This document shows positions 31,742 to 39,764 of a stretch of DNA of 64,000 bases, piece by piece. This DNA is from DMER01 sp003451645 (GTDB taxonomy: Bacteria > Pseudomonadota > Alphaproteobacteria > Micropepsales > Micropepsaceae), in assembly GCA_031976175.1 (NCBI GenBank), contig DALYLR010000019.1, positions 1-64,000 of the forward strand, given 5' to 3'. The notes below the pieces were generated by a model that was not told the DNA's origin, made no database searches, and saw only the letters and a list, made by a program, of their open reading frames with translations. How positions within the stretch are numbered: the first letter of the stretch is position 1; every line of letters begins with the position of its first letter. A program made the position numbers and the translations under genes.

Positions 31742-33516
31742 GGGACAAGGGAGAGCGCCTCGCGCGTGCGCAGCCGGTCGATGCGCTCGGGCTCCTGCCC
31801 CTGCGCCGCATGGCTTGTCAATTTGTCGACGCGCTCGGCCACCCCGCCAAAGAACAGGCGCACATCCGCGCGGCCGCCGGTTTTGAGCTCCTCCAGAAAC
31901 GCCGTCGCAAAGGGCGAGTTCGCGCCCGCGCCATCATCCGCCAGGCGCCCCGCGCGGGTTGAAAAGACGATCAGCATGTCGGAGCGCTCCTCAACCCGAA
32001 AGCCGCGCGCCCCGCGCTGGCGGGAGGGCAGATTGTTGTTGCGGCAGGCATCGATGATCACCACCCGCAAGGCGCGCGCCGGGCTCGCCGCATTGATCAG
32101 GCTCGATAGCGGAACGGCCTTCTCCAGCACATTATCCGCCGCGCCAAAGTCGACCGGCACCAGATAATTGCCCGACTGCTCCGGTCCCACATCGAATTCC
32201 TGTCCATGGCCCGCATACCACACGAGCGCCAGATCGGCCGTGGCCGCGGCGGATTGGAAGGCGCCCACTGCCTCGAACATCTGCGCGCGGGTCAGGTCGG
32301 TCTTGGGATAGCCAAAGACCTCATAGCCTTGGGCCTTCAGTGCCTCCGCCACATCCTTGGCGTCACGCGCCGCATTGGCGAGCGGGGAGATGCCCTGGTA
32401 TTTGCTATTGCCAATGACGAGCGCGATCCGGCGCTTGATCAGGGTCTTGCCGTCAGCACCCTTTTGCGCGGCGGTTCTTTTGGCGAGGGCCTCTTGTGCC
32501 GCCTTCGTATCGGCGAGCAATTGCGGGTAGCGTTTCGACGCGGGGTCCAGTTGGGCCGCCGCCGCAAAATCCGCCGCAGCAGCAGAGAACTCCTGCAAGC
32601 CCAATTTGATCATGCCCCGCGCCGCCAAGGTTGGCGCGTGTTTGGGGTCAAGGCCGATTGCCGCATCATAATCGGCCAGCGCCTTTTGCGGGTCGCCCGT
32701 GCTGGCGAGGAGCCCTGCGCGGGTGCGCAAATACTCAGCATCACCCGGCTTGAGGGCGATCGCGCGGTTGCAATCGCCAAGCGCCTTGGGCCGCTCGGCC
32801 AGCAAGCCATAGGCATTGCAGCGGATGAAATACGCGCTCGCATCATTTGGGTTCTGGCGGATCACCTCCGCCATATCGGCAATCGCACGCTGATGTTCGC
32901 CACGGCCAAGCAGGATCAAACCGCGCAATTGAAAGGCCGCCACAAAGCGCCGGTCGAGCGCCAGCGCCCGGTCGAGATCGGCAAGCGCCAACGCCTCGTT
33001 CTTATTGCACAAATGGGCGGCCGCGCGGTTGGCATGCAAGGTGGGATTGTCCGGCAGGAGCGCAATCGCGGCGGTGATGTCGGCCGCCGCCTCCTTGCAT
33101 TGGCCTTTGCGGGTGCGCGCATTGCCGCGATTGGTCAGGGCACGGAAGTTCTTGGGGTTGAGCTTGAGCGCAGTGTCATACTCCGCGATCGCTTTGTCGA
33201 ACTGACCCTGATCGAAATAGACGATCCCGCGGGCGTTGTAGGCGTCGCTGTAATCGGGTTTCAGGCGGATCGCTTCGGCATAGTCGGCCAGCGCCTTGGC
33301 GTTGTCCTTCAGGTCCGCATGGGCATTGCCGCGCCGGTAATGGGCCTTGGCCTTGGCGGCCGCTGGTTCGCCGTTGCGCTGAATGATTTGCGTGCAGGCG
33401 GCGAGCTGCGCTTCGGGTGCCCCGGTCTCGCACGCGGTCCACTCAGGGGAAACCGGCTGCGCCAGGCTTGCACTTGCCGTCACGATCACGGCGATGAGGA
33501 GGATAACCCGGCGCAT
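31738..33516 (-). CDS. Exported TPR protein with C-terminal caspase-like (C14) domain
   Basis: A protein of 592 residues from the ATG at 33516, which is preferred to a TTG at 33537. A signal peptide ends near SASLAQP (about 20). About eight tetratricopeptide repeats span 55-335 (for example AKAHYRRGNAHADLKDNAKA). The caspase domain (about 362-592) opens with KRRIALVIGNSKYQ and has His437 in WYAGHG and Cys491 in IIDACRNN. TPRs suggest protein-protein recognition in the periplasm. It is the second caspase protein within 5 kb, with the domain at the opposite end from the FGE-type one. Substrate unknown. Confidence 0.9.
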   Translation of the reverse strand: MRRVILLIAVIVTASASLAQPVSPEWTACETGAPEAQLAACTQIIQRNGEPAAAKAKAHYRRGNAHADLKDNAKALADYAEAIRLKPDYSDAYNARGIVYFDQGQFDKAIAEYDTALKLNPKNFRALTNRGNARTRKGQCKEAAADITAAIALLPDNPTLHANRAAAHLCNKNEALALADLDRALALDRRFVAAFQLRGLILLGRGEHQRAIADMAEVIRQNPNDASAYFIRCNAYGLLAERPKALGDCNRAIALKPGDAEYLRTRAGLLASTGDPQKALADYDAAIGLDPKHAPTLAARGMIKLGLQEFSAAAADFAAAAQLDPASKRYPQLLADTKAAQEALAKRTAAQKGADGKTLIKRRIALVIGNSKYQGISPLANAARDAKDVAEALKAQGYEVFGYPKTDLTRAQMFEAVGAFQSAAATADLALVWYAGHGQEFDVGPEQSGNYLVPVDFGAADNVLEKAVPLSSLINAASPARALRVVIIDACRNNNLPSRQRGARGFRVEERSDMLIVFSTRAGRLADDGAGANSPFATAFLEELKTGGRADVRLFFGGVAERVDKLTSHAAQGQEPERIDRLRTREALSLVP

Positions 33517-33543
33517 CCTGTCGCCCTCGTGTTCCAAAAGTCC

Positions 33544-34227
33544 CTATTTCTTGAGCGTGCGCGCCAGGTCCATTAGCGCCGGCTGCATCGCACCCGCAAG
33601 CGGCCCGGCCGCCGGCGTTTCCAACTTCGCCTCGCTCACCGCAGGCGCCGGCAGTGCGTTGACGAACCCTTCCGCCCCGCCTGTCCGACGCACCGAATCC
33701 TCGATCTGGCGGAAGACGGTGCGATAGCTCTCAAATTGGCTCTCCAGCGAGCCGCAACCGATCCCATAAAGATACCCCGGCGCGAAGAGCAGCGTGGTCA
33801 TCAGCTTGATCCGCCCTTGCGCGGAGTTCTGCGGATCGATAAAGGCCACCACTGCTTCCTGAGACATCATGCCCGACGGGTGCAGACGCGCGTTCTGATG
33901 CTCAATCAGGACGTCCCGGTCGTCCGCATGCACCTCTTTCCAGAAATCGCGGCCAAAGGGAGCCTTGAACGCCTCGTTCACTTGCTGCTGATTGGCAGAT
34001 TTCGTCTCCTCAGAGCGCGAGGCGGACACCACGCAATTGGCTTCTGATTTTTCATCCGTGGGCCGCAGGATAAAGACACTCTTGGTGCCCGGCGTCGGTT
34101 TGGCGATCCACCCGTCAGGCGTGGTCAGTGAAAGCTCCCAGGTTTTGTCTGTGACGACCGTTGCCATGGCTGGTGCCGCCACGAGGGCCACGCCGAGAGC
34201 CAGAGACGCCCATATCCGCCTCGTCAT
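33544..34227 (-). CDS. Secreted protein of unknown function (tandem paralogue, downstream copy)
   Basis: A protein of 227 residues from the ATG at 34227, which has AAGGAG 7 bp upstream. A signal peptide ends near PAMA (about 22). The mature part shares a run of features with the neighbour: a beta-rich start (WELSLTTPDGW), APFGRDFWKEVHADD, LHPSGMMSQEAVVAFID, KLMTTLLFAPGYLYGIGCG and FESYRTVFRQIEDSVRR. An extra Pro/Ala-rich tail of about 45 residues follows. I do not know the family. It starts 23 bp after its paralogue and ends 27 bp before the TPR-caspase start, so the three genes may be one operon. Confidence 0.78.
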   Translation of the reverse strand: MTRRIWASLALGVALVAAPAMATVVTDKTWELSLTTPDGWIAKPTPGTKSVFILRPTDEKSEANCVVSASRSEETKSANQQQVNEAFKAPFGRDFWKEVHADDRDVLIEHQNARLHPSGMMSQEAVVAFIDPQNSAQGRIKLMTTLLFAPGYLYGIGCGSLESQFESYRTVFRQIEDSVRRTGGAEGFVNALPAPAVSEAKLETPAAGPLAGAMQPALMDLARTLKK

Positions 34228-34250
34228 CGCGCGCACTCCTTGTTCAGTGA

Positions 34251-34811
34251 TCAAGGCAGCGTCCGCCGGAAGCTGTCAATGGTCGCCAAAATCGCCGGGC
34301 GGTAGGTTTCAAACGTCCCTTCCCGCGCGCCGCAGGTAATCTGATATTGGACGCCCGGCACAATCAGGATGGTCGAGAGCAGCTTGACCCGAACGCTGCC
34401 CGTCTCGTTGGCGGCCATGAAGGTCACGACCGCTTCTTGCGTCACAATCCCTGAGGGGTGCGTCTTCACGCTGTCGCTCTCAAAGGCCAGATTGCCAGAG
34501 GCACGGTGCACCTCGCGCCAGAACGCCTGACCAAAGGGGCGCTGCAGAAGCGTGTTCAACTCCGCCTGTGTCGCCCTCGCGGTCAGCGGCTTGTCTTCGG
34601 CGGATACGGCGCAGGTCGCGGAATCGGGCGCGATCCCGCTGCGCGCCGCAAAGACGATGCGCGGTGTAGCGCCCGGCACTGTCGTCCAGCCCTCGGGAAA
34701 CGAAATCTCAAAACCATATTGCGCCGAGCGCTGCGTCAGGCTCGCGAACGCACTGTTCACGCCTGCCGCCAGCATCATTACCGCGCCGATTATCCCCAAC
34801 GCCCGCCTCAT
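34251..34811 (-). CDS. Secreted protein of unknown function (tandem paralogue, upstream copy)
   Basis: A protein of 186 residues from the ATG at 34811; a TTG at 34823 is an alternative. A signal peptide ends near NSAFA (about 24). Shared features with the next gene include YGFEISFPEGWTTVPGATP, a Cys in SATCAVS, RPFGQAFWREVHRASG, THPSGIVTQEAVVTF, KLLSTILIVPGVQYQITCG and FETYRPAILATIDSFRRTL. The pattern suggests a compact alpha/beta fold with one disulfide (Cys near 68 and 155). Family not recognised. It is first in a set with the paralogue and the TPR-caspase gene. Confidence 0.78.
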   Translation of the reverse strand: MRRALGIIGAVMMLAAGVNSAFASLTQRSAQYGFEISFPEGWTTVPGATPRIVFAARSGIAPDSATCAVSAEDKPLTARATQAELNTLLQRPFGQAFWREVHRASGNLAFESDSVKTHPSGIVTQEAVVTFMAANETGSVRVKLLSTILIVPGVQYQITCGAREGTFETYRPAILATIDSFRRTLP

Positions 34812-34856
34812 CCTTGCCCCCAAAGCGACGAACCCTTGATCTAGCGCAACGGGCGA

Positions 34857-34875
34857 TCAAATCACTTCGATTTGA
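34857..34875. promoter_or_regulatory. Perfect 7-bp inverted repeat upstream of the secreted paralogues
   Basis: TCAAATC-N5-GATTTGA lies 46 bp before the start of the first paralogue, in the right place for an operator. No regulator can be named. Confidence 0.4.
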
Positions 34876-34908
34876 GAGCGGAAAGTTGCGCTAATCTATT
34901 GAATTGCC

Positions 34909-34965
34909 GTGCATCGTTATCGCGGTCAGTTGACTGTTTTGACTTCAACTCACCGCGCGATGCAC
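34909..34965. repeat. 57-bp hairpin downstream of pheA
   Basis: The arms gtgcatcg/cgatgcac and cgcggt/accgcg, with gttga/tcaac further in, form a long stem with one small bulge (ttat). It lies 31 bp past the pheA stop. There is no T-run, so it may be a transcript-end stabiliser, a weak terminator or a small palindromic element. Confidence 0.55.
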
Positions 34966-34995
34966 TGGCACCTTAAGCCCTGGCGCGCGGCGCGT

Positions 34996-35871
34996 CTACG
35001 ATGCACTGAGGTTTGCGGGCATGGCTGCTTGCGCCTGCCGCCGGAAGGGGTGCGCGGGATACACCCCCAAAACCTTCATGTGCGAACAAAAGAATTGTAA
35101 TTCTTCCAAGGCTAGACGCACATTTCGGGAGGACGGGTGCCCCTCAATATCAGCATAGAATTGCGTGGCGCTAAAGGAACCGCCCAATTGATAGCTTTCC
35201 AACTTTGTCATATTGACGCCATTGGTCGCAAAACCGCCCAAGGCTTTGTACAATGCTGCAGGAACATTTCGCACGCGGAACACGAATGTTGTCATGACCG
35301 GTTCGGCCGACGGGTCCGCGTCATCGGGCTCCTTGGCCATCACGAGGAAACGGGTGGTGTTGTGGGCTTCGTCCTCAACATCGCTGCGCAAAATGGTCAG
35401 GCCGTGTAGCTCCGCTGCCAGGGTGGAGGCGAGCGCCGCGAGGGCCGGGTCCCGGCGCTCGGCGATGATCCGGGCAGAGCCCGCCGTGTCCGCCCCCACC
35501 ACCATCGTCAGGCCCAGCTCGCGGATGATGCGGCGGCATTGGCCGAGCGCTGGCGGCTGGCTCATCACGCTTTTGATCGTCGCCAGCGAAGCCCCAGGGG
35601 CGGCCATCAGCTGGTGATGGACGGCCAGGAAATGTTCGGCCCGGATGTAAAGCCCGCTCTCCGGAAGCAAATGATGTATATCGGTGATCCGCCCATAGAG
35701 GGAGTTCTCGATCGGGATCATGCAGTACCCGGCCTCGCCGCTGCTCACGGCTGCGAAAACATCTTCAAAGGTCGCGCAGGGATGGGGCGTTAGCTCCCCT
35801 GAGTATTCGAGGCATGCCATATGGGAATTGGCGCCAGGTTCTCCCTGGAAAGCGATGCGGCGGGCGGGCAC
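34996..35871 (-). CDS. pheA: Prephenate dehydratase
   Basis: A 291-residue monofunctional enzyme that converts prephenate to phenylpyruvate in phenylalanine synthesis. The catalytic PDT domain (about 4-180) shows FQGEPGANSHMACLEY, YCMIPIENSLYGRI and the essential NTTRF near its end. An ACT regulatory domain (about 195-275) has the ESYQLGGSFSATQFYADIEG allosteric stretch, so feedback control by phenylalanine is likely. No chorismate mutase domain is fused. It starts 9 bp after kdsB. Confidence 0.95.
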   Translation of the reverse strand: MPARRIAFQGEPGANSHMACLEYSGELTPHPCATFEDVFAAVSSGEAGYCMIPIENSLYGRITDIHHLLPESGLYIRAEHFLAVHHQLMAAPGASLATIKSVMSQPPALGQCRRIIRELGLTMVVGADTAGSARIIAERRDPALAALASTLAAELHGLTILRSDVEDEAHNTTRFLVMAKEPDDADPSAEPVMTTFVFRVRNVPAALYKALGGFATNGVNMTKLESYQLGGSFSATQFYADIEGHPSSRNVRLALEELQFFCSHMKVLGVYPAHPFRRQAQAAMPANLSAS

Positions 35872-35880
35872 GTGGGGGGA

Positions 35881-36639
35881 TTATCCTTTCGGGCGGTGTG
35901 CGAGCAATTCTCGGGCGCGTGTGAGGTCTTCAGGCGTGTCAACTCCTAGCGGCACAGTCTCCACCGCTGCAACGCCGATTGTCATGCCCGCTTCCAAGGC
36001 GCGGAGTTGCTCCAACTTCTCGCGCATTTCGAGGCTTGAAGGTTTGAGGGCTACGAACCGTTCCAACGCCGCGCGTTGCCAGCCATAGAGGCCGATATGA
36101 TGCCAATGCTCGCCCGGCCCCCAGGGCGCCGTCGCGCGTGTGAAGTAGAGCGCCCTGCCTTGGCTGGCGCTCTCCCAAGCGACGACCGCCTTGACCACAT
36201 TAGGATTGGTGCGCTCCTCCTCCCGCGTGATGCGTGCGACAAGGGTCGCTAGCGCAAACCGCTCGTCGCTCAGCATCGCGTCCAACTCGCGGATGAGCCG
36301 TGGGTCCAACGTGGGCAAATCGCCTTGGATGTTCAGGATGCGGTCGAAGGTGCGATCGGGATCGCAAGCCTGCAACGCCTCGAAAATACGGTCTGTTCCT
36401 GATGGATGATTCGGGTCGGTCAGGACCGCGCGCCCACCCTTGGCCTCGATTGCGGCCTTAATCTCCGGCTCAGCCGCCGCGACCACAACGTCGGCCAGGT
36501 CCGCCTCAACAGCGCGGCGCCAGACCTGCACAATCATGGGCTCGCCATGGATGTCCGCCAAGGGCTTGCCCGGCAGGCGGGTTGAGGCCATCCGGGCGGG
36601 GATAAGGATCAAACTCCGCGTGGCGCCTGGGGCTCCCAT
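35881..36639 (-). CDS. kdsB: 3-deoxy-manno-octulosonate cytidylyltransferase
   Basis: A 252-residue nucleotidyltransferase that activates Kdo as CMP-Kdo for lipopolysaccharide. Signatures are LILIPARMASTRLPGKPLADI (nucleotide-binding loop), DPNHPSGTDRIFEAL, LNIQGDLPTLDP and HIGLYGWQRAALERF. It is the first gene of kdsB-pheA and diverges from the cytochrome c gene. Its presence shows a Kdo-containing outer membrane. Confidence 0.96.
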   Translation of the reverse strand: MGAPGATRSLILIPARMASTRLPGKPLADIHGEPMIVQVWRRAVEADLADVVVAAAEPEIKAAIEAKGGRAVLTDPNHPSGTDRIFEALQACDPDRTFDRILNIQGDLPTLDPRLIRELDAMLSDERFALATLVARITREEERTNPNVVKAVVAWESASQGRALYFTRATAPWGPGEHWHHIGLYGWQRAALERFVALKPSSLEMREKLEQLRALEAGMTIGVAAVETVPLGVDTPEDLTRARELLAHRPKG

Positions 36640-36805
36640 GCCTGAATTCCTCTATGCTGATTGACCGTGACTCATAGACCGATGCGACCTTCCGCCGCAA
36701 TGCTCAGGCGGTCCTCATGACTATTGTCTGCGCCGCGACACATCTTCACTTTCCCATGCCCGCCTGACCCGGCCGGCCCACAACAATGTCTTGAGCGGTA
36801 CATCC

Positions 36806-37576
36806 ATGGACTCCTTTGAATGGAATAAGATCTTCGGCGCGGTGTTGGCAGCGGCCTTGCTGGTTGTTGGCCTGAATATCCTGGTCGATGAGCTCATGCA
36901 CCCGCATAAGCCTGAGAAACTGGCGATCAAGGTCGAAGGTGTAGAGGCGGGCGCAGGGCCCAGCGCTGGCGCCACCGAAGACGCAGCGCCGCCCGATTGG
37001 GGCTCTTTGCTGCCTGCGGCCGACCTTGCCGCTGGCGACAAGGTCCATAAGCAGTGCCTGCAATGCCACTCCTTCGACAAGGGCGGCAAGAATGGCGTGG
37101 GTCCCAATCTGTGGAATGTTGTCAACGCGCCGCACGCCTTTCATCCGGAGTTCAATTATTCCGCCGCCATCAAAGGCAAGCCCGGCCCCTGGTCCTATGA
37201 TGAACTCTACGCCTTCTTGAAGAAGCCGTCGGCCTATGCGCCCGGCACCAAGATGGCCTTTGCGGGATTGCGTAAGCGGGAGGACCGGGTGAACCTGATT
37301 GCCTGGCTGCGCGCGCAAGCGGATACGCCAGCGGAGATCCCAGCCCCCAATCCTGCTGCTGCCGCGCCGGCGGCTCCTGCGGAGGGTGCGGCTCCTGCGG
37401 CGCCTGCGACCCCTGCCGATGGTTCGGCACCCGCCGCACCGGATGCAGCGCCCGCGCCTGCCCCTGCTGCCGCCCCAGCCGAAGGTGCCGCGCCCGCTCC
37501 TGCCGCGCCGGCAGCACCCGCGGGCGAACCAGCGCCCACGCCAGCGCCAGCACCAGCACCGGTTCCCGCGCCGTAA
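36806..37576 (+). CDS. Membrane-anchored class I cytochrome c with long Ala/Pro tail
   Basis: A protein of 256 residues from the ATG at 36806; a TTG at 36791 is an alternative. An N-terminal transmembrane anchor (about 10-28) leads to a cytochrome c domain (about 72-172) with the heme motif CLQCH (Cys84, Cys87, His88) and the axial Met in GTKMAFAG (about 150). It resembles CycM-type membrane cytochromes that carry electrons to terminal oxidases in Rhizobiales. The C-terminal 80 residues are almost only Ala, Pro and Gly/Glu, a low-complexity tail of uncertain use. It is divergent from kdsB. Confidence 0.9.
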   Translation: MDSFEWNKIFGAVLAAALLVVGLNILVDELMHPHKPEKLAIKVEGVEAGAGPSAGATEDAAPPDWGSLLPAADLAAGDKVHKQCLQCHSFDKGGKNGVGPNLWNVVNAPHAFHPEFNYSAAIKGKPGPWSYDELYAFLKKPSAYAPGTKMAFAGLRKREDRVNLIAWLRAQADTPAEIPAPNPAAAAPAAPAEGAAPAAPATPADGSAPAAPDAAPAPAPAAAPAEGAAPAPAAPAAPAGEPAPTPAPAPAPVPAP

Positions 37577-37662
37577 TCACCGGCTCGGTTCGAAAAGCGG
37601 TTTCCACTTTCGCCTAAGGCACATTAAGCTTTGGCGAGCTCCAAGGGAGTCCGCCGCCACCG

Positions 37663-38742
37663 ATGATCACCTATATTGTGCGCCGCGTGCTGCTGATGAT
37701 CCCGACCATGTTCGGGGTCTTGGCGCTGACTTTCGCGCTGATCCAGTTCGCACCCGGCGGGCCGGTCGAGCGCATCATGGCGCAACTGACGCAGCCTGAG
37801 GCCTCCGCCCTAGGCCGGGCTGGCGGCGAGAGCACCGCCGTCGATACTTCCGCCGATGCCGCTTATCGCGGCGCCCAAGGCATGGACCCCGCCCTTGTCA
37901 AGGAACTCGAAGCGCAATTCGGCTTCGACAAGCCCCCACTTGAACGCTTCGGCCTTATGCTCGCCGATTTCGCCGTCTTTGATTTCGGCCAGAGTTTCTA
38001 CCGTGACACGCAAGTGCTCGACCTCATCCTGGAGAAGCTCCCCGTCTCGATCACGCTGGGCTTGTGGAGCACGCTGATCATCTATCTCGTGTCGATCCCG
38101 CTTGGCATTGTGAAAGCATTGCGCGACGGCACCGCATTTGATGTGGCGACCTCCGCCGCCGTCATTATCGCCTATGCGGTCCCGAGCTTCCTTGTTGGCA
38201 TCGGCCTCATCATTTTGTTCGCAGGCGGATCGTTCCTGGAGCTTTTTCCTTTGCGTGGTCTTTCCTCGCCTGGCAGCGACGATCTGAGCTTCTTCGCCCG
38301 CATGGCCGACTACCTCTGGCACGCCATCCTGCCCGTTACCGCCTACACGCTCAGCGGATTTGCCGCGATCACCTTGCTCACCAAGAATTGCTTCCTCGAC
38401 GAGGTCTCCAAGCAATACGTCACCACCGCCCGCGCCAAGGGCCTCGCCGAGCGCGACATCCTGTTGGGCCATGTCTTTCGCAACGCCATGCTGGTCGTCA
38501 TCGCGCAGTTTCCATCCGTCTTTATCCGCGTATTCTTCGCAGGCGCACTGCTGATCGAGACCATCTTCTCGCTCGACGGGCTGGGGCTCTTGTCCTTTGA
38601 GTCAATCATCAACCGCGACTACCCCGTCGTCTTCGCCTCGGTCTATATCTTTTCGCTGATCGGGCTCATTGCGCATTTGGTGAGCGACATCTTGATCATG
38701 ATCACCGACCCGCGCATCGACTTTGAAGGGCGGCGCACATGA
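37663..38742 (+). CDS. yejB: ABC transporter permease YejB (peptide / microcin C type)
   Basis: A 359-residue inner-membrane permease of the oligopeptide-type ABC family. It has an N-terminal transmembrane helix (MITYIVRRVLLMIPTMFGVL), the insertion typical of YejB at about 45-95 and the permease core with the EAA-like loop TARAKGLAERDILLGHVFRNAML. It overlaps yejE by 4 bp. The usual periplasmic binding protein gene yejA is not upstream; a cytochrome gene is there instead. Confidence 0.93.
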   Translation: MITYIVRRVLLMIPTMFGVLALTFALIQFAPGGPVERIMAQLTQPEASALGRAGGESTAVDTSADAAYRGAQGMDPALVKELEAQFGFDKPPLERFGLMLADFAVFDFGQSFYRDTQVLDLILEKLPVSITLGLWSTLIIYLVSIPLGIVKALRDGTAFDVATSAAVIIAYAVPSFLVGIGLIILFAGGSFLELFPLRGLSSPGSDDLSFFARMADYLWHAILPVTAYTLSGFAAITLLTKNCFLDEVSKQYVTTARAKGLAERDILLGHVFRNAMLVVIAQFPSVFIRVFFAGALLIETIFSLDGLGLLSFESIINRDYPVVFASVYIFSLIGLIAHLVSDILIMITDPRIDFEGRRT

Positions 38743-39764
38743 GCCGGGCCAACACGCCCTGGGCACGCCGCTGGCGGCGCTTCCGGGCCAACCGCCGCGC
38801 GATGATCAGCCTCGTCCTTTTTGGCTTTCTGTTCCTGGTGTCCGTCTTTGCCGATGTGATCGCCAATGACCGGCCGCTTCTGGTGTGGAGCGACAAGGGC
38901 CTTTATCTGCCCATCCTCAAGGATTATCCGGAGACGGAGTTTGGCGGCTTCCTCCCCTCGCCCACCGACTATCGCGATCCCGCCGTGCAGGCGCTCATCA
39001 AGGCGCAGAATGGCTGGACCGTCTGGCCCTTGATCCCCTTTTCCTATGACACGATCCGTTATGAGTTGTCCGCGCCCGCCCCCTCAGCCCCCGATTGGAC
39101 GAGCCCTCTCGGTACGGACGATACCGCGCGCGACGTCCTGGCCCGTGCAGTGCACGCCTTGCGGGTCTCCTTGTTCTTTGGCCTGAGCCTCGCCCTTGGT
39201 GCCACGGTCCTGGGCGTCCTTCTCGGTGCCTTGCAGGGTTATTTTGGCGGCTGGACGGATTTGACCGCCCAGCGCCTGACCGAAGTGTGGATGTCGATCC
39301 CCGAACTTTATGTGATCTTGATCATCGCGGCGATCTTTGCGCCGAGCTTTCTGGTCTTGCTGATCATCCTGCTGGCCTTTAGCTGGGCGGGTTTGGCCCA
39401 AGCCGTGCGGGCGGAGGCGCTGCGTGTGAGAGCCCAGCCCTATATCACGGCCGCCCGCGCGCTGGGCCTCAATGACCGCCAAATCCTCCTGTCCCACATC
39501 ATGCCCAACGCCTTGGTCGCTGCCATCACCTATGTGCCCTTTGTGTTGAACGCGGCCATCGCGACGCTGACCTCGCTCGACTTTTTGGGCCTAGGCTTGC
39601 CGCCCGGTTCCGCCTCGCTGGGCGAGCTGTTGGCGCAGGGCAAGAATAATCTTGACGCGCCCTGGCTTGGCCTTACCGCCTTTTTCCTCATCGCCACCGT
39701 GCTCAGTTTGACCGTCTTTATCGGAGAGGGTCTGCGCGATGCGATGGACCCGCGCAAGGCATGA
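38739..39764 (+). CDS. yejE: ABC transporter permease YejE
   Basis: A 341-residue permease partner of YejB. The N-terminal helix lies at about 23-42, followed by the YejE-type periplasmic insertion (about 45-120, with PLLVWSDKGLYLPILKDYPE) and the permease core with ARALGLNDRQILLSHIMPNALV. It has 4-bp overlaps with yejB and yejF, so the three subunits are translationally coupled. Confidence 0.94.
   Translation: MSRANTPWARRWRRFRANRRAMISLVLFGFLFLVSVFADVIANDRPLLVWSDKGLYLPILKDYPETEFGGFLPSPTDYRDPAVQALIKAQNGWTVWPLIPFSYDTIRYELSAPAPSAPDWTSPLGTDDTARDVLARAVHALRVSLFFGLSLALGATVLGVLLGALQGYFGGWTDLTAQRLTEVWMSIPELYVILIIAAIFAPSFLVLLIILLAFSWAGLAQAVRAEALRVRAQPYITAARALGLNDRQILLSHIMPNALVAAITYVPFVLNAAIATLTSLDFLGLGLPPGSASLGELLAQGKNNLDAPWLGLTAFFLIATVLSLTVFIGEGLRDAMDPRKA

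Noticed and set aside
32206..33576. 456-codon open frame on the plus strand
   Set aside because: It lies wholly opposite the TPR-caspase gene, is rich in Arg/Gly/Ala as expected for an antisense shadow of GC-rich DNA, and shows no domain.
34909..35100. 63-codon open frame downstream of pheA
   Set aside because: It is formed by the hairpin and the antisense end of pheA; no support for translation.
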